Of a stretch of DNA of 64,000 bases, positions 1-13,200 are shown in pieces. The first letter of the stretch is position 1. Every line of letters starts with the position of its first letter. This stretch comes from Dromaius novaehollandiae (taxonomy: Eukaryota > Chordata > Aves > Casuariiformes > Dromaiidae), in NCBI RefSeq assembly GCF_036370855.1, contig NC_088098.1, positions 201,607,336-201,671,335 of the forward strand. Direction: 5' to 3'. A model generated the notes under the pieces. That model was not told the origin of the DNA. It ran no database searches and saw only the letters and a program-made list of their open reading frames with translations. A program made the position numbers and the translations under genes.

Positions 1-803
1 ACAACAGCAAGCATAGCGAGCACAGGAGACGGGCAAAAACTACAGGGGATGTAACCTGCTCCCCTTCTCAGGTCCAATAATTTGCTGTTCAAAAGATACA
101 GTTTGTGAAAGATTCCCATGGCTGAGTCTCAGCTTCTTAGCGTCAACTTAAACAAAAGAAGCTTCACCGCAATATTTTGATCCATAAGGGCAGCAGTGTA
201 AGGAACACACCAAGAGTGCCAGGAGCTGTCAAATCAACTCGTTCTAAAATGTTTGCTGGCCTCAGCCTCTGAGGCCAGCTCCTTCCTGACTCGGATCAAG
301 GACCTTGCTGAAAATGCTGCTGCTCCTTCACTACTGCTCCAAAAGGAAGAGAAGTTGCACCTATGTGAACCCCAGAATCATCTCATCCAGGCATGACATG
401 ATAGAAGCCTCAAAACACCCTCTCTTCAAGAGCAATAGTGAGCTACAGCCATTAAATTTTTTTTGGAATACTTATTAAGAACTAGACTGTTTCAAGAACC
501 AACTTTTAATAAGTCAGCATTGCTGTTCGTCCACACATTTCTGCCCACAAAGCTAAACTCCAACAAATTATGTCTTTGGAAATCTGGCCATTGGTTGCTT
601 CCCCCTGCACCACCCAAAAAACATAACTAAGTAGCATAAAACGCATGACAAGTGTAAAAGTATGAATTTTGGATCTTTTTAAAAGCCCATCCTTGGAATT
701 ACTCAAAAAATTAAGTTTCCTTGCTACTCTCCCCCTTTTTTTTTAATTGAGAAATAAACAAAAATAAAATTTAAAAAATAAGTTTAAATGTTACAGCATC
801 TAA

Positions 804-817
804 GGGGGGGGGGGGGG
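804..817 (+). repeat. G14 homopolymer
   Basis: An uninterrupted run of 14 G in AT-rich DNA. Confidence 0.95.
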
Positions 818-2129
818 AGATGTAGGGGAGGAACTTCCATAGCTGAGAGATAATCAGGGTAATGAACATTTGTGAGCTTGCTGAAAGAAAAAGCAAAGGT
901 ATATAATATGCCCTTAACTGAGAAGCGTACAACAGTTAGGTAATCGTGGACACAAAAAAGTTTCTCAAGATTTATCTTCCTGTAGAAAAATCATTTTTGT
1001 CAGAAAATACCAGTTTCAGAACAGAATTTCCAAAGCCAGAAAGGTGTCCAGTGGAGGACAGCCTGCTGGCTGCTAGCATGCTGGAAACCCATGTCTGCAC
1101 TTTCACATGCTTTCACTCAGACCAAGAACTTGCATCTGTGTTTTTCACATCCTAAGAAAGTCTTCCAACTTCAAGCTATAGAGTCGCATTTTATCCCTGA
1201 AGGAACTTGGAAAAGACTTCCCCTTTTCTCCTTTTGTAGGCAGTTTTAAAATACTTTTTAGTTTAATCCGACAACTGTGGTAAGCCTGAAGACAAGTAGG
1301 TTTGATTGTTAGCTGTCTTTGGTTGAACCCTTGAAATCTCTTGCACCAATGCATGGATCCACAACTGAAAACCTCTGTGGGTAAAGGTTTAAGGTTTGCT
1401 CTTTGGGATGACAAACGATTCAAGTTCTAAGGCTATAGGTGGATGGTGACAGAGGAAAGACTTGAGTTCAGATCTCCCATATGCCCGAGTTCCTCAACTT
1501 GTGATATGGGATGAAATCCCTCAAGTCGAACTGCCTTCTCCCTCCCACAATCCCCCTCCCTGCCTCCAAATCCCTTGGAAATTGATTCATCCATTTTTTC
1601 CTTAAGCTGGAGAGGAGTTTTCCATCCTAAAACTATCTGGAGCTTTTCTTGGCTGAGTAGCAATACAATTACAAGATCTGTATAAAAACATAAACAAAGC
1701 TTTCCTTAAATGAACATTAACTGTTTGGACTCTTGTGGTTAATTAAATAGTATAGCCAAAGAAGCATTTAAAAAAAAAGTCATAATCTGAAAGATTAACA
1801 GTTACTGTAGACTGAACGAAGTCAAAAGTAAGCCCTGAAAAGTCACATCTTGCTCTGAAGCTGAGGGTTTGCTCTGTCTTCAAGAAGGCTGCAGATACAG
1901 TTGAGAGGGAATTAAAAAAAAGTATTGTTTAATACTTACATATAAATCGACATATTTGCAGACTAAAATACAGAACAAAGTGGTTTTCTTCACAATGTTT
2001 ATTTGCAAGCAAGAGACTCTTCTGACCTCGTAATGCATGCTGCAAACATTTCAAAGGCTTATATTCTAAAGAAGTCGGCAGTATTAAGATAAGCAGGCAG
2101 AATATAGGCTGATGAGCCACATTAACAGA

Positions 2130-2647
2130 GTCCCAGTGTCCAGTCTGGGGCCCCAGCAATATCCAAAAGACATCAATAAACCAGAGCAAGTTCAGGGGAG
2201 AGCCACAGACACAGCTGGGGCTGGAGCACTTGCCCTGCGAGGAGAGGCTGGGAGGTTGGCCCTTGTTCAGCCTGGAGCAGAGACAGCTTCGAAGGCACCT
2301 GACAGCAGCCCCCAGTGCCTACAGGGAGGTCATCGAGGAGATGGAGCCAGGCTCTTCACAGCAGTGCACGGCATGAGGAAAAGGGCCAGTGGGCGTAAGT
2401 TCAAACAGGAGAGGTTCACACTGGATGTAAGGAGAACCCATTCCCCCCGCCCCCCACCCCCCCCCATTAAGGCACCCAAGCACTGGAACAGGCTGCCCAG
2501 TCTCTGTCTTCAGAAGTTTAAGACTCAACTGGGTCAAGCCCTGAGCAATCTGGTCTGCTCTCAGAGCTGACCCTGCTCTGAGCAGGAGGTTGGACTAGAG
2601 ACATCCTGAGGTCCCTTCCCCAACTGAATTGCTCTTTGATTCTTTGC
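2130..2647 (+). mobile_element. CR1 non-LTR retrotransposon, 3'-end fragment
   Basis: The stretch follows the CR1 3' region in order: a GGGCCCCAGCAATATCC block, AGAGCCAC, CTGGAGCACTTGCCCTGCGAGG, a GTTCAGCCTGGAGCAGAGA-like block, CACTGGAACAGGCTGCCCAG, GAGGTTGGACTAGAGACATC, GGTCCCTTCCC, and a terminal TTGATTCTTTG. It is 5'-truncated, as is usual for CR1. A C-rich expansion (2443-2465) interrupts it. The orientation is antisense to the presumed ELMOD1 transcript. Confidence 0.85.
2443..2465 (+). repeat. C-rich tract inside the CR1 copy
   Basis: 23 bases of C broken only by one G and one A, probably an expansion after insertion. Confidence 0.9.
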
Positions 2648-5600
2648 TCCCCACAGTCACTCTTGCGGAGCGATCTGAGATCCTGGGGTCTATCCAAGTG
2701 TTTCTATCAAAGTAGACAGAGCATCATCAGCATATCTAAGTTTAAAATTTTATTTTAATAGTTTAAGAACCCCCACCTTCACACTAAAATCCTGTATAAT
2801 TTGTAATATCTCCCATGAAACAAGCTCAGCTTGAGGGTGGAACATGATTATTCCCTCTGTACCTCTGCTCCCCGCCAAAAAGCCTCCACCACTCAATTTG
2901 ACCATAAGCAAACTGTTTAAGGGACTTACAGCTCAAGAATAAGAAAGTCCACAACAGTCCTGCTAGCACACACACCTGAAAGCATTTAACAAAAAGAATC
3001 AACTCCAGGACCCCAGTTAGGTCAAGCTATATTAACTTTTAGCAAGTATTGCTTACCAACCTATTCCATGGAATAGATACATTTCTACTGGCACTTTACC
3101 TAATTGCATTAATACCTCAAGGTGGAGGACAGAAAGAGGAAGGGGAAAAAACCCCCCACCAAACAAACCCACACCCATGACAAAAAACTCTCAAAACCAA
3201 AACCCCGAACATCATTAAAACAGTTTACTCGAATACCCAGTGAAAACAAAGGATCTCGTGATGTACTCATTCAGAGGTCATTATGAGTTTTAGTAATTAT
3301 AGTGCATAGGCCTCTCAGACTTGAAACACAACCTGGGAAACTGATCCCTTGCTGAAATGGCTGTTAGTAACAGGTCACTTCTAAATTCTGTGAAACCAAA
3401 GTTTGAAGTATTTTGTGTTGGCTCAGAAGTGGCTTTGTCCTACACCAACAGATGCAGCCACCACCAGGACCAGCTGAAAGACCAACAGCTGACACCTGTT
3501 TGGTGGGAGCTCGGTTTCTCATCTCGGTATACAAGGGTATTCTTGTTTCCACGTACCCGAGACTAGGTGGTATTCGGTTTCAAGCATTCTTAGGAGAAAG
3601 TCCTGGAACAAAATGTCACAGCTGATTGATGAAGCTAATGAGCAACACTTGACTTCAGTTACAGTGTCACAGGTAATAAGATTTTCTCTCCTAATCTCCA
3701 TTACACATTGACATTTTATATTTCTGTATTTCACTAAGAGGGTGAAGGAAAGGCTAGATAAGGTCAGACTTTACTGAATTTTAGTACTGTCTAAAAGGAC
3801 CTTTTGGAGATCATGAACACATGCAACGCTTAAGCTTTTATTCAGGACTGTTTCTTTGCACTGCAGAAAATCCCAGCAGGGTCATGGGGGAGGACAGACA
3901 CAAAAGACAAGAGTACTTTCAAAGTCTAGTTCTGCAGTCCTAACTTACCACTTCACTTCAGTGCATTATTTACCACTTTAAAGAGGCAGTAATCTCACAG
4001 AGACTAAAACAGAAACAAGAAAGCATCAAGAGGATCTTACAGTGACCGTATCTGACAGTTACAAAAAGACAGAGGATTGCGTTTAGATTCAAGAAAACTT
4101 AGTCACCAAATCTCACTTTGTAAGTTACCTCTATCATCATCCAGCTAAGTCTAAACACTGCAATTCCCCAGCACATTTCTGCCAGATAACCCACAGCTTG
4201 TCGCAGATGACACCCAACCAAAATCCAGCTTTTAGAAACAGCTCCACAACACACGGCAGATCTCTGCCCTTTATGAGAAAGGCTATTTTTCCTGTCACCG
4301 GCTTTTTAAAGCAGGCTAAATGTTAAAAAAGCAACAACTGAGATCTACACACATACCTATATTTCACATTGAGAGCTACAGCAACATTCTAGTTTCACTG
4401 GTTTTTTTTATTGGTTCTGCTCTGCTACAACGTTGAAAGACATTGAAGAAGTATACTAAGTCATCTGTGGTCGCTAGTGAATATTTTGTTGGGTACATTC
4501 TCTCTCTTGATACTAAATATGAAAGCAAGAAGCACAGAGGAAGCTCCCCACACCCCAGAACACTGTCAGCTTCTAGAAATGCAGTCAGATGCTTAACTTC
4601 AGGTGGAACTACAGCATCTCCAAGTGCTGTTTCTGTCTATAATGCTTCCATTCTTAACAAACAATTTATTTCTTCAGGAAAGTACATTTTATCCAGAAGA
4701 GGTCTGAGTAGATGAAACACCTGCTTTAAAAAAAAAATAAAAAATCTCATGCTTGAAAACTGCCTTCAATTCAACCCAGGGCAACATGGTGGGTGGGTTT
4801 TTTGGTTTGTTTTTTTGCGCTTGCTTCATGCATTAAAATAAAAGCATCATTTTTGGCTGTGTCTTATGAACTTTCATTTGACCTCTGATGTGCTCACACA
4901 GGAGAACAGCAGCTTCATCTGGTTGGCTCCTCTGTGCCTGCACAGTTTTCAGTTCAATGTTTCTAGTCTACTTGCTCTGTTTTCATACACACTGTACAAC
5001 AGCTTGTACTGAGAGGAAATCTGTTCTAAATAAAACATCACACTTTGTAGCAACATTCCTCCAAGTTTAGGATAAATCCTATGAGACTGGATGCATCAAA
5101 TCAAGAGACAGAGGCATCCTGGATTAGCTCCCAGACTAATTACCGCAGAAACTCCAAGTTTAAATAACTAAATAGAATTCCTATTTCCAAATCCAACTGA
5201 TGCCCTTTTCACCTTCCTTTCTTGGTTTTCACCTCACTGTATAGATGAGAGGACGGAACAGAAACTGCTTCATCTTTATCCTTTCCACTTGCTACCAAAA
5301 TTAATTGAATTCTAGATTTACTTCAGAGCCTTGCCAACTCCCAATACACAGTATAGCTTTTTGGGGAAGAAGCTTATCATCCTACCAATGGGTCAAATGC
5401 AGATCCTCAATGTCAATGGAATTACACTAGAGATGATTGCTCTGTTCTTTACCCTGCTTTTCCTTTATATTTACTTGGAACAGGTAGGATTAATTTAACC
5501 ATCTGATTAATACAACCTCATACCAAGTGTCAGCATGAAAGCTCACAGAATGAAGGTCTCTCACACTTACTTGGTTAACAGCTGACAACAAACAAAGGAA

Positions 5601-8600
5601 GAACACCAGAGGCATCAGGACAAAGGCCGAACAATCCTTTGAGGCTAGGGAAAGATAAAGCAGTAGGTTTGCCCTGAAATTTGGTGAGTGTTAGACATAA
5701 TTCACACTGCTCTAACAGAAAATTGCTTGATATGGTGCCCAGTTTTCCCATCACTGCACCCAGATTACTTTGACATGTGACAACTTCTCCATTGACTTCC
5801 AAGGCACACAGGTAAGAGTAGGTGCTTAAGAGTTTATTCCTATCCTTCCGTAATTTTATGGACCTGTTATTCTCTAACCCAGGATTCAAGAATAACCAAT
5901 TCCCATGAAGTAAGCCAGGAGGACGATGTCAAGAAGCACCGTGTCTGCAAGACACTGAACCTCCTATGATAAATATTATGCACCAACTGTTAGCTGCCTG
6001 GGGTCCTCCAATTTGCAGAGGGACAACAATAAATGAGCAACATACTGAATCTGTAGTCGAGATGACTTAAAACAAAGAAACACACCACACACAAGCGCAC
6101 ATGCACACACCCCTCACCGCAGTTTTTCTGGAAACACCATGGCCTATTTCACCTCCTGTTTGCTGCTCAGTAAGACATTCTGCATCCCCGGAGAGGGAGA
6201 AGGAAACCAGGGCAACTCCAAGTATACAACCTTGCTGGAAGCTCTGGTTATGCACATGCTGCACAGAAAAGCATGCACAGGGTAGTCTGCTGGTCCCACC
6301 AAGGTCTGGGGAGAGGAGAGAGAGAAGAAAGAATCTACTTTCCCAAGCAAAGCAGAAAGCTTTCTCAAGCTGCTCTTATAAATACTGCAAACTACACACT
6401 TGGAGCAGGTTTAAGTCCTTCTTTAGGTAAGGAATTGAAATTGTAACATGGCCAGAAATCCCTTTAGAGGCATCTTTCCAAGCCTGCTATTCAAACAGGC
6501 CTGTGCTCCTGCAGTTACTTGCTGCTTCTTCAACTTGCAAGGGTCACAAATATCTCACCAATTTTTAGCATCCATTCACAAGGGTGCGAACAACTGTAAA
6601 ACTAACTACATTTAGACCAATTTCACCCTTCTGTAGCTTAAGCTAACAATCAGTACCAAAATCAAGTACTGCTATCAGTGGCAGAGAAGGAAAGCTAGGA
6701 TGGAGTTTGGTGATGGGACATTCAGAGCAAGGAGGGAAACAGTAACACAAACACCCCATTAACACAACCAGGTCAAAGGAAAAGGTGACGAAGATCTGCA
6801 GATGGTAGAAGATAGAAAAATGGTTTGAAGTCAGTAAAGGTGTGCTTGCCGGTAAGCAGGACAGATGAAAAAAGCTTTCGGGCTGGGCCCAGGAACCAGC
6901 CTTCTGTGGCAACTGTGCAAGGTGTCCTTTCTCAAGGAGTGGGAAAGAGGTCAGTAGCAAGGTGAGTTACCATGGTGTTATCCTTCCCTTTCCCACTTCC
7001 TACTGGGTGCTACTAGGTATTTGCTTTCTTTCACATGCTCAGTATTGGATATGAAGAGATGCTGACAAAGACTTGATGAGAGAAGAGTGAAAAGGAGGGA
7101 GAAGAACATAGGAAGAAAGAAGAGAGACATGAAGACCATTGGAAAATATCTGCGACAACATTACTCATGGGAAGAGGAACAAAAGCAGAGCCAGGGAGAA
7201 TACAAACTAGGACAGGATGACTGACAGCATTACCATAACAGCACTCATTCTTAACACAACGCAACATGGAAAACCTTCCTCCCCCACATCCTTTGCTACT
7301 TAGAATACTTAGAATACCTAAGGTAAAGTGATAGTTAGAAATACCGTTCAAAGCAAACAAGCAAAACATTTTCAGACCCCCTGCAGGTACACCGATAACT
7401 CAGTAATATAAACTGATGGCATCCTTGAGATGGTAACCTGAATGATACAGTACAGTGCGCAGACCCAAATTTTCTCCCAATTTCAGGGGCATCCTTTGTT
7501 TGTTTTTGATTGAATTATTACCAGTGTTTTTCATGCTTTAGAGCTTCTCCTGAATTGCTTGGCTTGCATAAGGTGCTAACTGGACATTCAAGATGCACAA
7601 GAACAAGAACTCCTTGCTGTGCTGCTCAACCCACCCACCCAGGAAAAGAAGTAGCCCTCAGAGTTGTAACCATCCCTGCATTATAATAAATAATGGGGGG
7701 TGGGGAGAGAAGGAGATGAAAAGCCACTCCAGCTGAAACAGTCTGTAGTATCAAAAACTAATGCTGAAATATTTTTCTCTTCCACAAAGAAACCTAAATC
7801 TAACACCTTTCACACATCTCATTTGCATATAGGAGCCTCCTATACAGGGCTCCAAGATCAGCATTGTGTAAAGATAACAAGCTTCGACCCAAGAAACTTG
7901 TACTGCAAGGGTCAGGACAAACAAGGCTCAAGGAAGAATACTACTGTCTCACAGCTCCCTGGAGATTTCATCATGGCCCCTCACCGGATGGTAGGGGCAG
8001 GCTGTATGGCCTTTGCTTTTCTTCTTCTTTTTAAATTTGTGCCCAGGGTATGTCCTACTCCCCACATCATCTTCTAGGAGCACTCTCATCTCCCTTCCTC
8101 ACTCTTCTCCCATACTCAACTGGCACAGCAAGAAATCATCTTCCTCCTTCAATCCATCTGTTCTCCTCAAGCTGCCCTGACACTGAGAGTGTGAAGGCCT
8201 AGCAAGCCCAAATTTAACAAACCCTACATTGATCTTAGTGTTGCACATAAGCACAACCTGTTTGATGGCTCACATCCAAGTCAATATTGATAAGCATGTA
8301 GCTTTGTGAAGGCAAAGTGGGAAGAGGGAATAAAGCACTTCCTCTTATGATCTCCCTACTGGAGCTATAGAAAAGGAGTATGGCTTCCACGGCCACCGGA
8401 CCACTTTGTACTAGTGTTCCCATTCCTACTATCTGCCAGCCCACCTGACTGTGCTGTTATCAGTACGGTAACTAATTATTGCCACACCATGGGGAAGAAG
8501 TCTCAATACCTGAAGGATCTTGGAGAACAACAGAAGGTAGAGATCCTATTGTTTTTTATAAATGGTAGGACTACTATTACAAAACAAAACACAACAAAAA

Positions 8601-9487
8601 AAAGATCAGTGGCAAAACTTATTTAATCGCCAGTGCAGCCTGGAACTGGCCACAGAAGCCCCATGCCCTATATGCTGATTCTAGCAGTGTCACGATTTTA
8701 GGATCCTAAGGAACTTACCAACTTGCTTTCAGCAGACTCGGACATAGATGCGCAATATGCACTGATGTGGCAGATGGTTTATACAAAGGAAGAACTCCTG
8801 TTTTGTGAAACTATGACCCACTTGTACACAGTCCTAAATAGGCATTCTTTACAGAGACAGACTTTCTTCCTTTTGCACCTTCAAAAGATATCAGTTAACT
8901 GTAAAGGAGTGAATTAGGAGCATGGCAAAACCAGCAATGGAGACAGGACCTCGTATGGCTCATTTCTTTTGTCTTTGGACTGTTACTTAATCTCTCTGCC
9001 TCAGCTGCATTCTCTGGGAAGGAGGATGCTTTCCACACAAGCTACAGCTACATCAGCAAGTAGCACAGAGCAATAGAGTGGATCTGTTGAGCAAAACAAT
9101 TGGTGCCAAGTACTTTAAGTCAAAACCACATATATTTTTTTTGGGGGGGGGTGTCTGTTTAAGAAAAAATAAACAAAACCAAAACAATTGTCCCCAGCCT
9201 GATATACACTTTGGACTAGGTCCAGCCTGGTCCCTTGAACTGCATGCCCATTCGCAGTGGGTGCATCAGGCATGCTCCCACCTCCCACAGCTGATCCTCC
9301 AGTTATTCTCCTGTGCTCCAAGACTGATCACAATGGAAGCTGAAGAACAGAGAGCAGGCACAATTAGGACACTTGCTTTAAAAACAAACAAACAAACAAA
9401 AATCCATGCCACACTGAGCTAAAACATTAATGTCTAGTGGGAGACTGAAAACACCCGTGAAGTATTCCAGATACAATTATACTGGGT

Positions 9488-9504
9488 GGGGGGGGGGGCG
9501 GGGG
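9488..9504 (+). repeat. G11 C G5 tract
   Basis: Eleven G, one C, then five G. A shorter G9 run lies at 9143-9151. Confidence 0.95.
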
Positions 9505-10201
9505 ATAACTCTCAGCAATGCAGTTTCCCATGGACACAGTAAGCAGGACTGCAGTATCCTGCCCTGCCTAAGCCTGCTCTAACAAGTTGCAGTTTCACCT
9601 GTCCAGTTTGCAGGTTGTTTTAAACTCCAGCCTTCTTGTTTCCTGCGTGTCTCCTACTCTTCAGGCTTCTCTGCAAGCCTGTGACTACCTGGTTGAAATC
9701 TAATGGAGCGCTCAGTCTGAGGAGCTACATCCAGCTTAGCACACAGCAAAAAAACACAGTCAGTACCTATATTAATAAAGGTACTGGAAGCTATCTTTCT
9801 GAAGGGCCTCTCAGCTATAACCGAAAAGGACGAGAAGTATTTGCTCATGTTTTGTGGAGAGGGAGACAGCACTCCACGATAAACTGCCAGAAGTATTTTA
9901 AGCTAACATACTTGGTGTGGGGCTTTTAATTGGTTTTATGCCATAGGGCACGAGATGAGAACTGCTCACTCAATTACAGCTGGGAAGTATTTTTAAGAAA
10001 CCAACATCTTTCACACCAGACTCAACGAGAATCTGAGAGCTCCTACGGTGGGACTCCCGCATTAGGTTCATTGGAAGAGTTCAGTTCTCTCATATCGAGA
10101 CTGCTCTGAGACCTGAACCAGCACAAGGCAACTGGAGATGGTCTCCAGAGGATGTGTCAGATACTCAGGCTGGATGCGAGCCAAATTGCTAGAGTAAACA
10201 T

Positions 10202-10231
10202 ATCTCTCTCTCTCTCTTTTTTTTTTTTTAA
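10202..10231 (+). repeat. TC microsatellite followed by poly-T
   Basis: About nine CT units followed by a run of about 13 T, a fully pyrimidine strand. Confidence 0.9.
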
Positions 10232-11862
10232 GGCAGTGTCAAGCAGGTTAGTTTACCACTGAACAGCTTGACTCTGCCTTGAAAAGGAGGAGCGCTCACG
10301 CAGTCCTCCGCACAATCGACGAGTGGCTCAGGAAGCTGCTCCTTGCTGCCTCTGCCATCACACTACTCTTTCCACAGCCTGGCAGCAACAAGCAGAGTTT
10401 CCACGCTGGGGCTCAGACACCGCCGTGCTTCTGGCACAGACTAGGCGAGTGCTGCGGTGCGGCACAGCTCACCACTTGAGCTTGAGTTACATGGATGCTG
10501 AAGATGTTAAGCCTGAAACATGGCCTCAGTGCTTCACTACCATAGATGTTCCCTGCATCGCATCTCTCTACATTATCCTCATTTTTCATTTTATTTTTCT
10601 CACTTTATCCTCCTTTCCTTATTTAGAATTTTACCATCTGGCTTCCTTCCCAGTACTCCAGCAAGACAGGAGGAGAGTTTATTCTTCTCGTCTCCTTCCC
10701 AAAGCTGGGATTCAAGAATAGGATAGTCTATGCAGTCTTTTGGCCCACGCCACTGAGCAAAAGAACAAGTGTCAAATAAAACAAGCTTTCCAATCAAAAA
10801 GGCTGAGCAGATGCTCATGGGGAAAAAAAATTATATATATAGCCTCATGAGCCAAAGGGCATTAAATCCAACAAGATTTGATCACCAGACAGCCCTGATG
10901 TGCTCTTGTAATTTTCTGCTAGCACTTCAAATGACCCCCTGGGAAAAATAAGCTTGCCTGGCTGTGTATACCACATATGTGCTGTCTCTACAGCTAAACA
11001 GAGTTTTCGCTAACATTGGTTACAGCTGATCACAGCTTAACTTGTACTTACAAGTTCTCTCTGGGCAGCTTTAAAATACAGGATGCTTTAAATACTAGCA
11101 GCATTCTGGAGCCCTCCATACACTCGCACTTGCGCGACAGCCCTTGCCCTGCCTCCCTCCCTGTGGGGCTACATTCCTGCAAGCAGCAGCAAGAAGCTGT
11201 GCAGGGGGGATGATGGATAACAAAATAACCACCTACTGCAACACAGCCCTGAAGTCTCCCAGCTTAAGTATAGCTTAGCTCAACCTGCTGTCATTCCAAG
11301 GCAAGGGTAACAGGGGAGGGGGGGGAAAAAATCTTGCCTCAGAGAGAAATTCTTAGGTTCACAAGAATTAAGTTAGCCAACGTGATGCTGCCCCTATAGC
11401 TGTAGTGCAATAAAGCGCTGTCTCACGAGCTGAGCAGGCAAAGGATTCATAAGCACTTTGGTTATATGCTCAGCTGTAGCAGGTTTTTACATTAGAAGAA
11501 CATGTTTTACTTTATTCCAGTGAACCAGTAAGAAAGTTATCAAATGTGTTCTGTTAATGCTTGATTTTCCATTGTTTAATGCTTTCCTGGAAGTTTTTTT
11601 TGCTGATTTTCTGTCAAGAATGATGCACACAATATCTGAAGTTATCACATGATTTCTTTCTTGAAGATCAGAGGCTTCCTGATCTGAGAATCTGTTAGGC
11701 TTGGCAATAAGTCTATTACTACAGCAATGTGGATTTGCATTAGTCTTGGCTGAAATATCACTTATAATGATATGCAAATTATAAGGATTGAACAAGCCAC
11801 AAAAGATATTTCTAGATGTACCTCGACACACAGCCTAGGCAGGCAGTTACCCACATTTAAAA

Positions 11863-11886
11863 GGGGGGGGGGGGGGGAGAGAGAGA
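11863..11886 (+). repeat. G15 homopolymer followed by GA repeat
   Basis: Fifteen G and then a short AG-repeat run, a purine-only strand. Confidence 0.95.
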
Positions 11887-12217
11887 AAAGCAGCACCTCC
11901 TAGGACTCACTAAGTCTCTCCTGGGTAGTAACCTGCTAAAAGTGCTAGACTTATGTACGCAATCCATATTAAATTACTCCACCTAGATACTGTTCTCATC
12001 TCCCCGAGATGGTCTCAGCACCAGCACACACACAACTGCTTCAAGTATTCATGGCTCTAGCGGTAGAAAACAGGTTTTCCTTGAACACGCATAACTAGAT
12101 GTTTGAAACAGAAGGCAAACAGCAACCTTGCTGCAGCGCATGGGGATGATGCAGGATTTGAGAGATGCATAACTATTTCTTCTATTCTAGTTTGCTTTGG
12201 GGTAAGCCTGAGTAGCC

Positions 12218-12235
12218 GGGGGGGGGGGGGGGGGG
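12218..12235 (+). repeat. G18 homopolymer
   Basis: Eighteen uninterrupted G about 120 bases before the CpG island begins. Confidence 0.95.
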
Positions 12236-13060
12236 AAGAAGCACGAAGACCTGGATTTACCAGAGCACGCAAGTGGTAGAATAAATCCCTTTCTTTCTAA
12301 AATGGCTCCTTTGTTTCAAACGCCTTTGTCACACGAGCGGCTCGTTGCGACCTGCCGAGCTGACCGCGGCGGGACAGAGGGTCGCCCTGGTCCCCCCCCC
12401 CCGCACACGCTCCGGCGACCGGCGCTCTGGAAGCGGGAGGAGCAGCAGCGGCGGCGGCGGGGGGACAGACAGCAGCACCCGGCACCGCCAGCGCCGGTCC
12501 TGGAGCTCGCTCGGAGGCAGCTGCAACTTGAACACACAGCGACCGCGTGGGGAGAGGGAGGAAGAGGAGCGCCGTTAGGAGGACGAGTAAGACCCCAGGC
12601 GGGTCCCCGCGGCGGGGTGAGGGGCCCCGGCAGCCCACGGACAGCGCCGCAGGGCCCCGACGGCAGGCGGCGAGCCCGGCCGGCCCGGCGCACACTGCGG
12701 GGCCGCGGAGCCGCAGCGCCGCGCGCCTGGCGCCAGCCCAGACCCGGCCACTCCCCCCCCCCCAAAAGAAATGCAAAGGAGGGATAAAAAAAAAAAAAAA
12801 ACCTCTCCCCCCCCGCCCCCCCCCCCCCGAGGCCGCCAGGTCTGCCCGGAGAGTCCCGAACCGAAAGGGGCAAAACTTCCCTCCCCGGAGGCGCCGGCGG
12901 GGGAAGGCTGCGGGGCCGCGGCCGCCCGCCCCGCTCCGCTCCCGCCGCCCCCGGCAGCCGCCTGCCCGTCGCTAGGCGACCCGCCGGGAGCCGCCCGCAG
13001 AGCCGAGCCGGGCCGAGCCGAGCCGAGCCGGCCGCCAGCGCCGCCGCCGCCCGCACTCAC

Positions 13061-13200
13061 CGCTCCGGGCCCTACAGCGCCATGGCGCGGCCCCGCCGCC
13101 GTCCCGGGCCGTGGTCGCCGGGCGGGCGCGGGCTGCGGCGCCGCCGCGATCTGGGTCAGCGGCGCCCCGCTCCTGCTGCGCCCTGCGAAGGTGAGGAGGA
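13061..13200 (-). other. ELMOD1: probable non-coding first exon of ELMOD1 (5' limit uncertain)
   Basis: On the minus strand GCCCGGAGCG|GTGAGTGCGG places an exon end at 13061 and the intron start at 13060, a strong donor in the middle of a CpG island. The upstream edge (13200) is a guess. No start codon followed by recognisable ELMOD1 sequence is present, so this would be 5' UTR. The ELMOD1 coding exons were searched for by eye on the minus strand to position 1 and not found. Confidence 0.4.
13082..13190 (+). other. possible divergent first exon with start codon and donor
   Basis: On the + strand ATG at 13082 lies in a strong context (GCGCC before, G after). Its frame stays open for 36 codons, rich in Arg and Pro, up to a consensus donor GCGAAG|GTGAGG at 13190/13191. 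It runs opposite to the presumed ELMOD1 exon. No family is recognised and no downstream exon was found. GC-rich DNA often gives open frames by chance, so this is only a candidate. Confidence 0.2.

Larger units (their letters stand above)
1..12300. other. no exon recognised; probably ELMOD1 intron 1
   Basis: Open frames are short, begin mostly at non-ATG codons in chance contexts and resemble no family. The stretch holds a CR1 copy (about 2130-2647), several mono-G tracts, a TC/poly-T microsatellite (10202-10231) and a CA-rich patch (6078-6107). If the CpG island at 12.3-13.5 kb is the ELMOD1 promoter, all of this is its first intron. Confidence 0.5.

Noticed and set aside
1..12300. ELMOD1 coding exons on the minus strand
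   Set aside because: Searched by eye for the conserved N-terminal and ELMO-domain segments; none found, so no ELMOD1 CDS is claimed.
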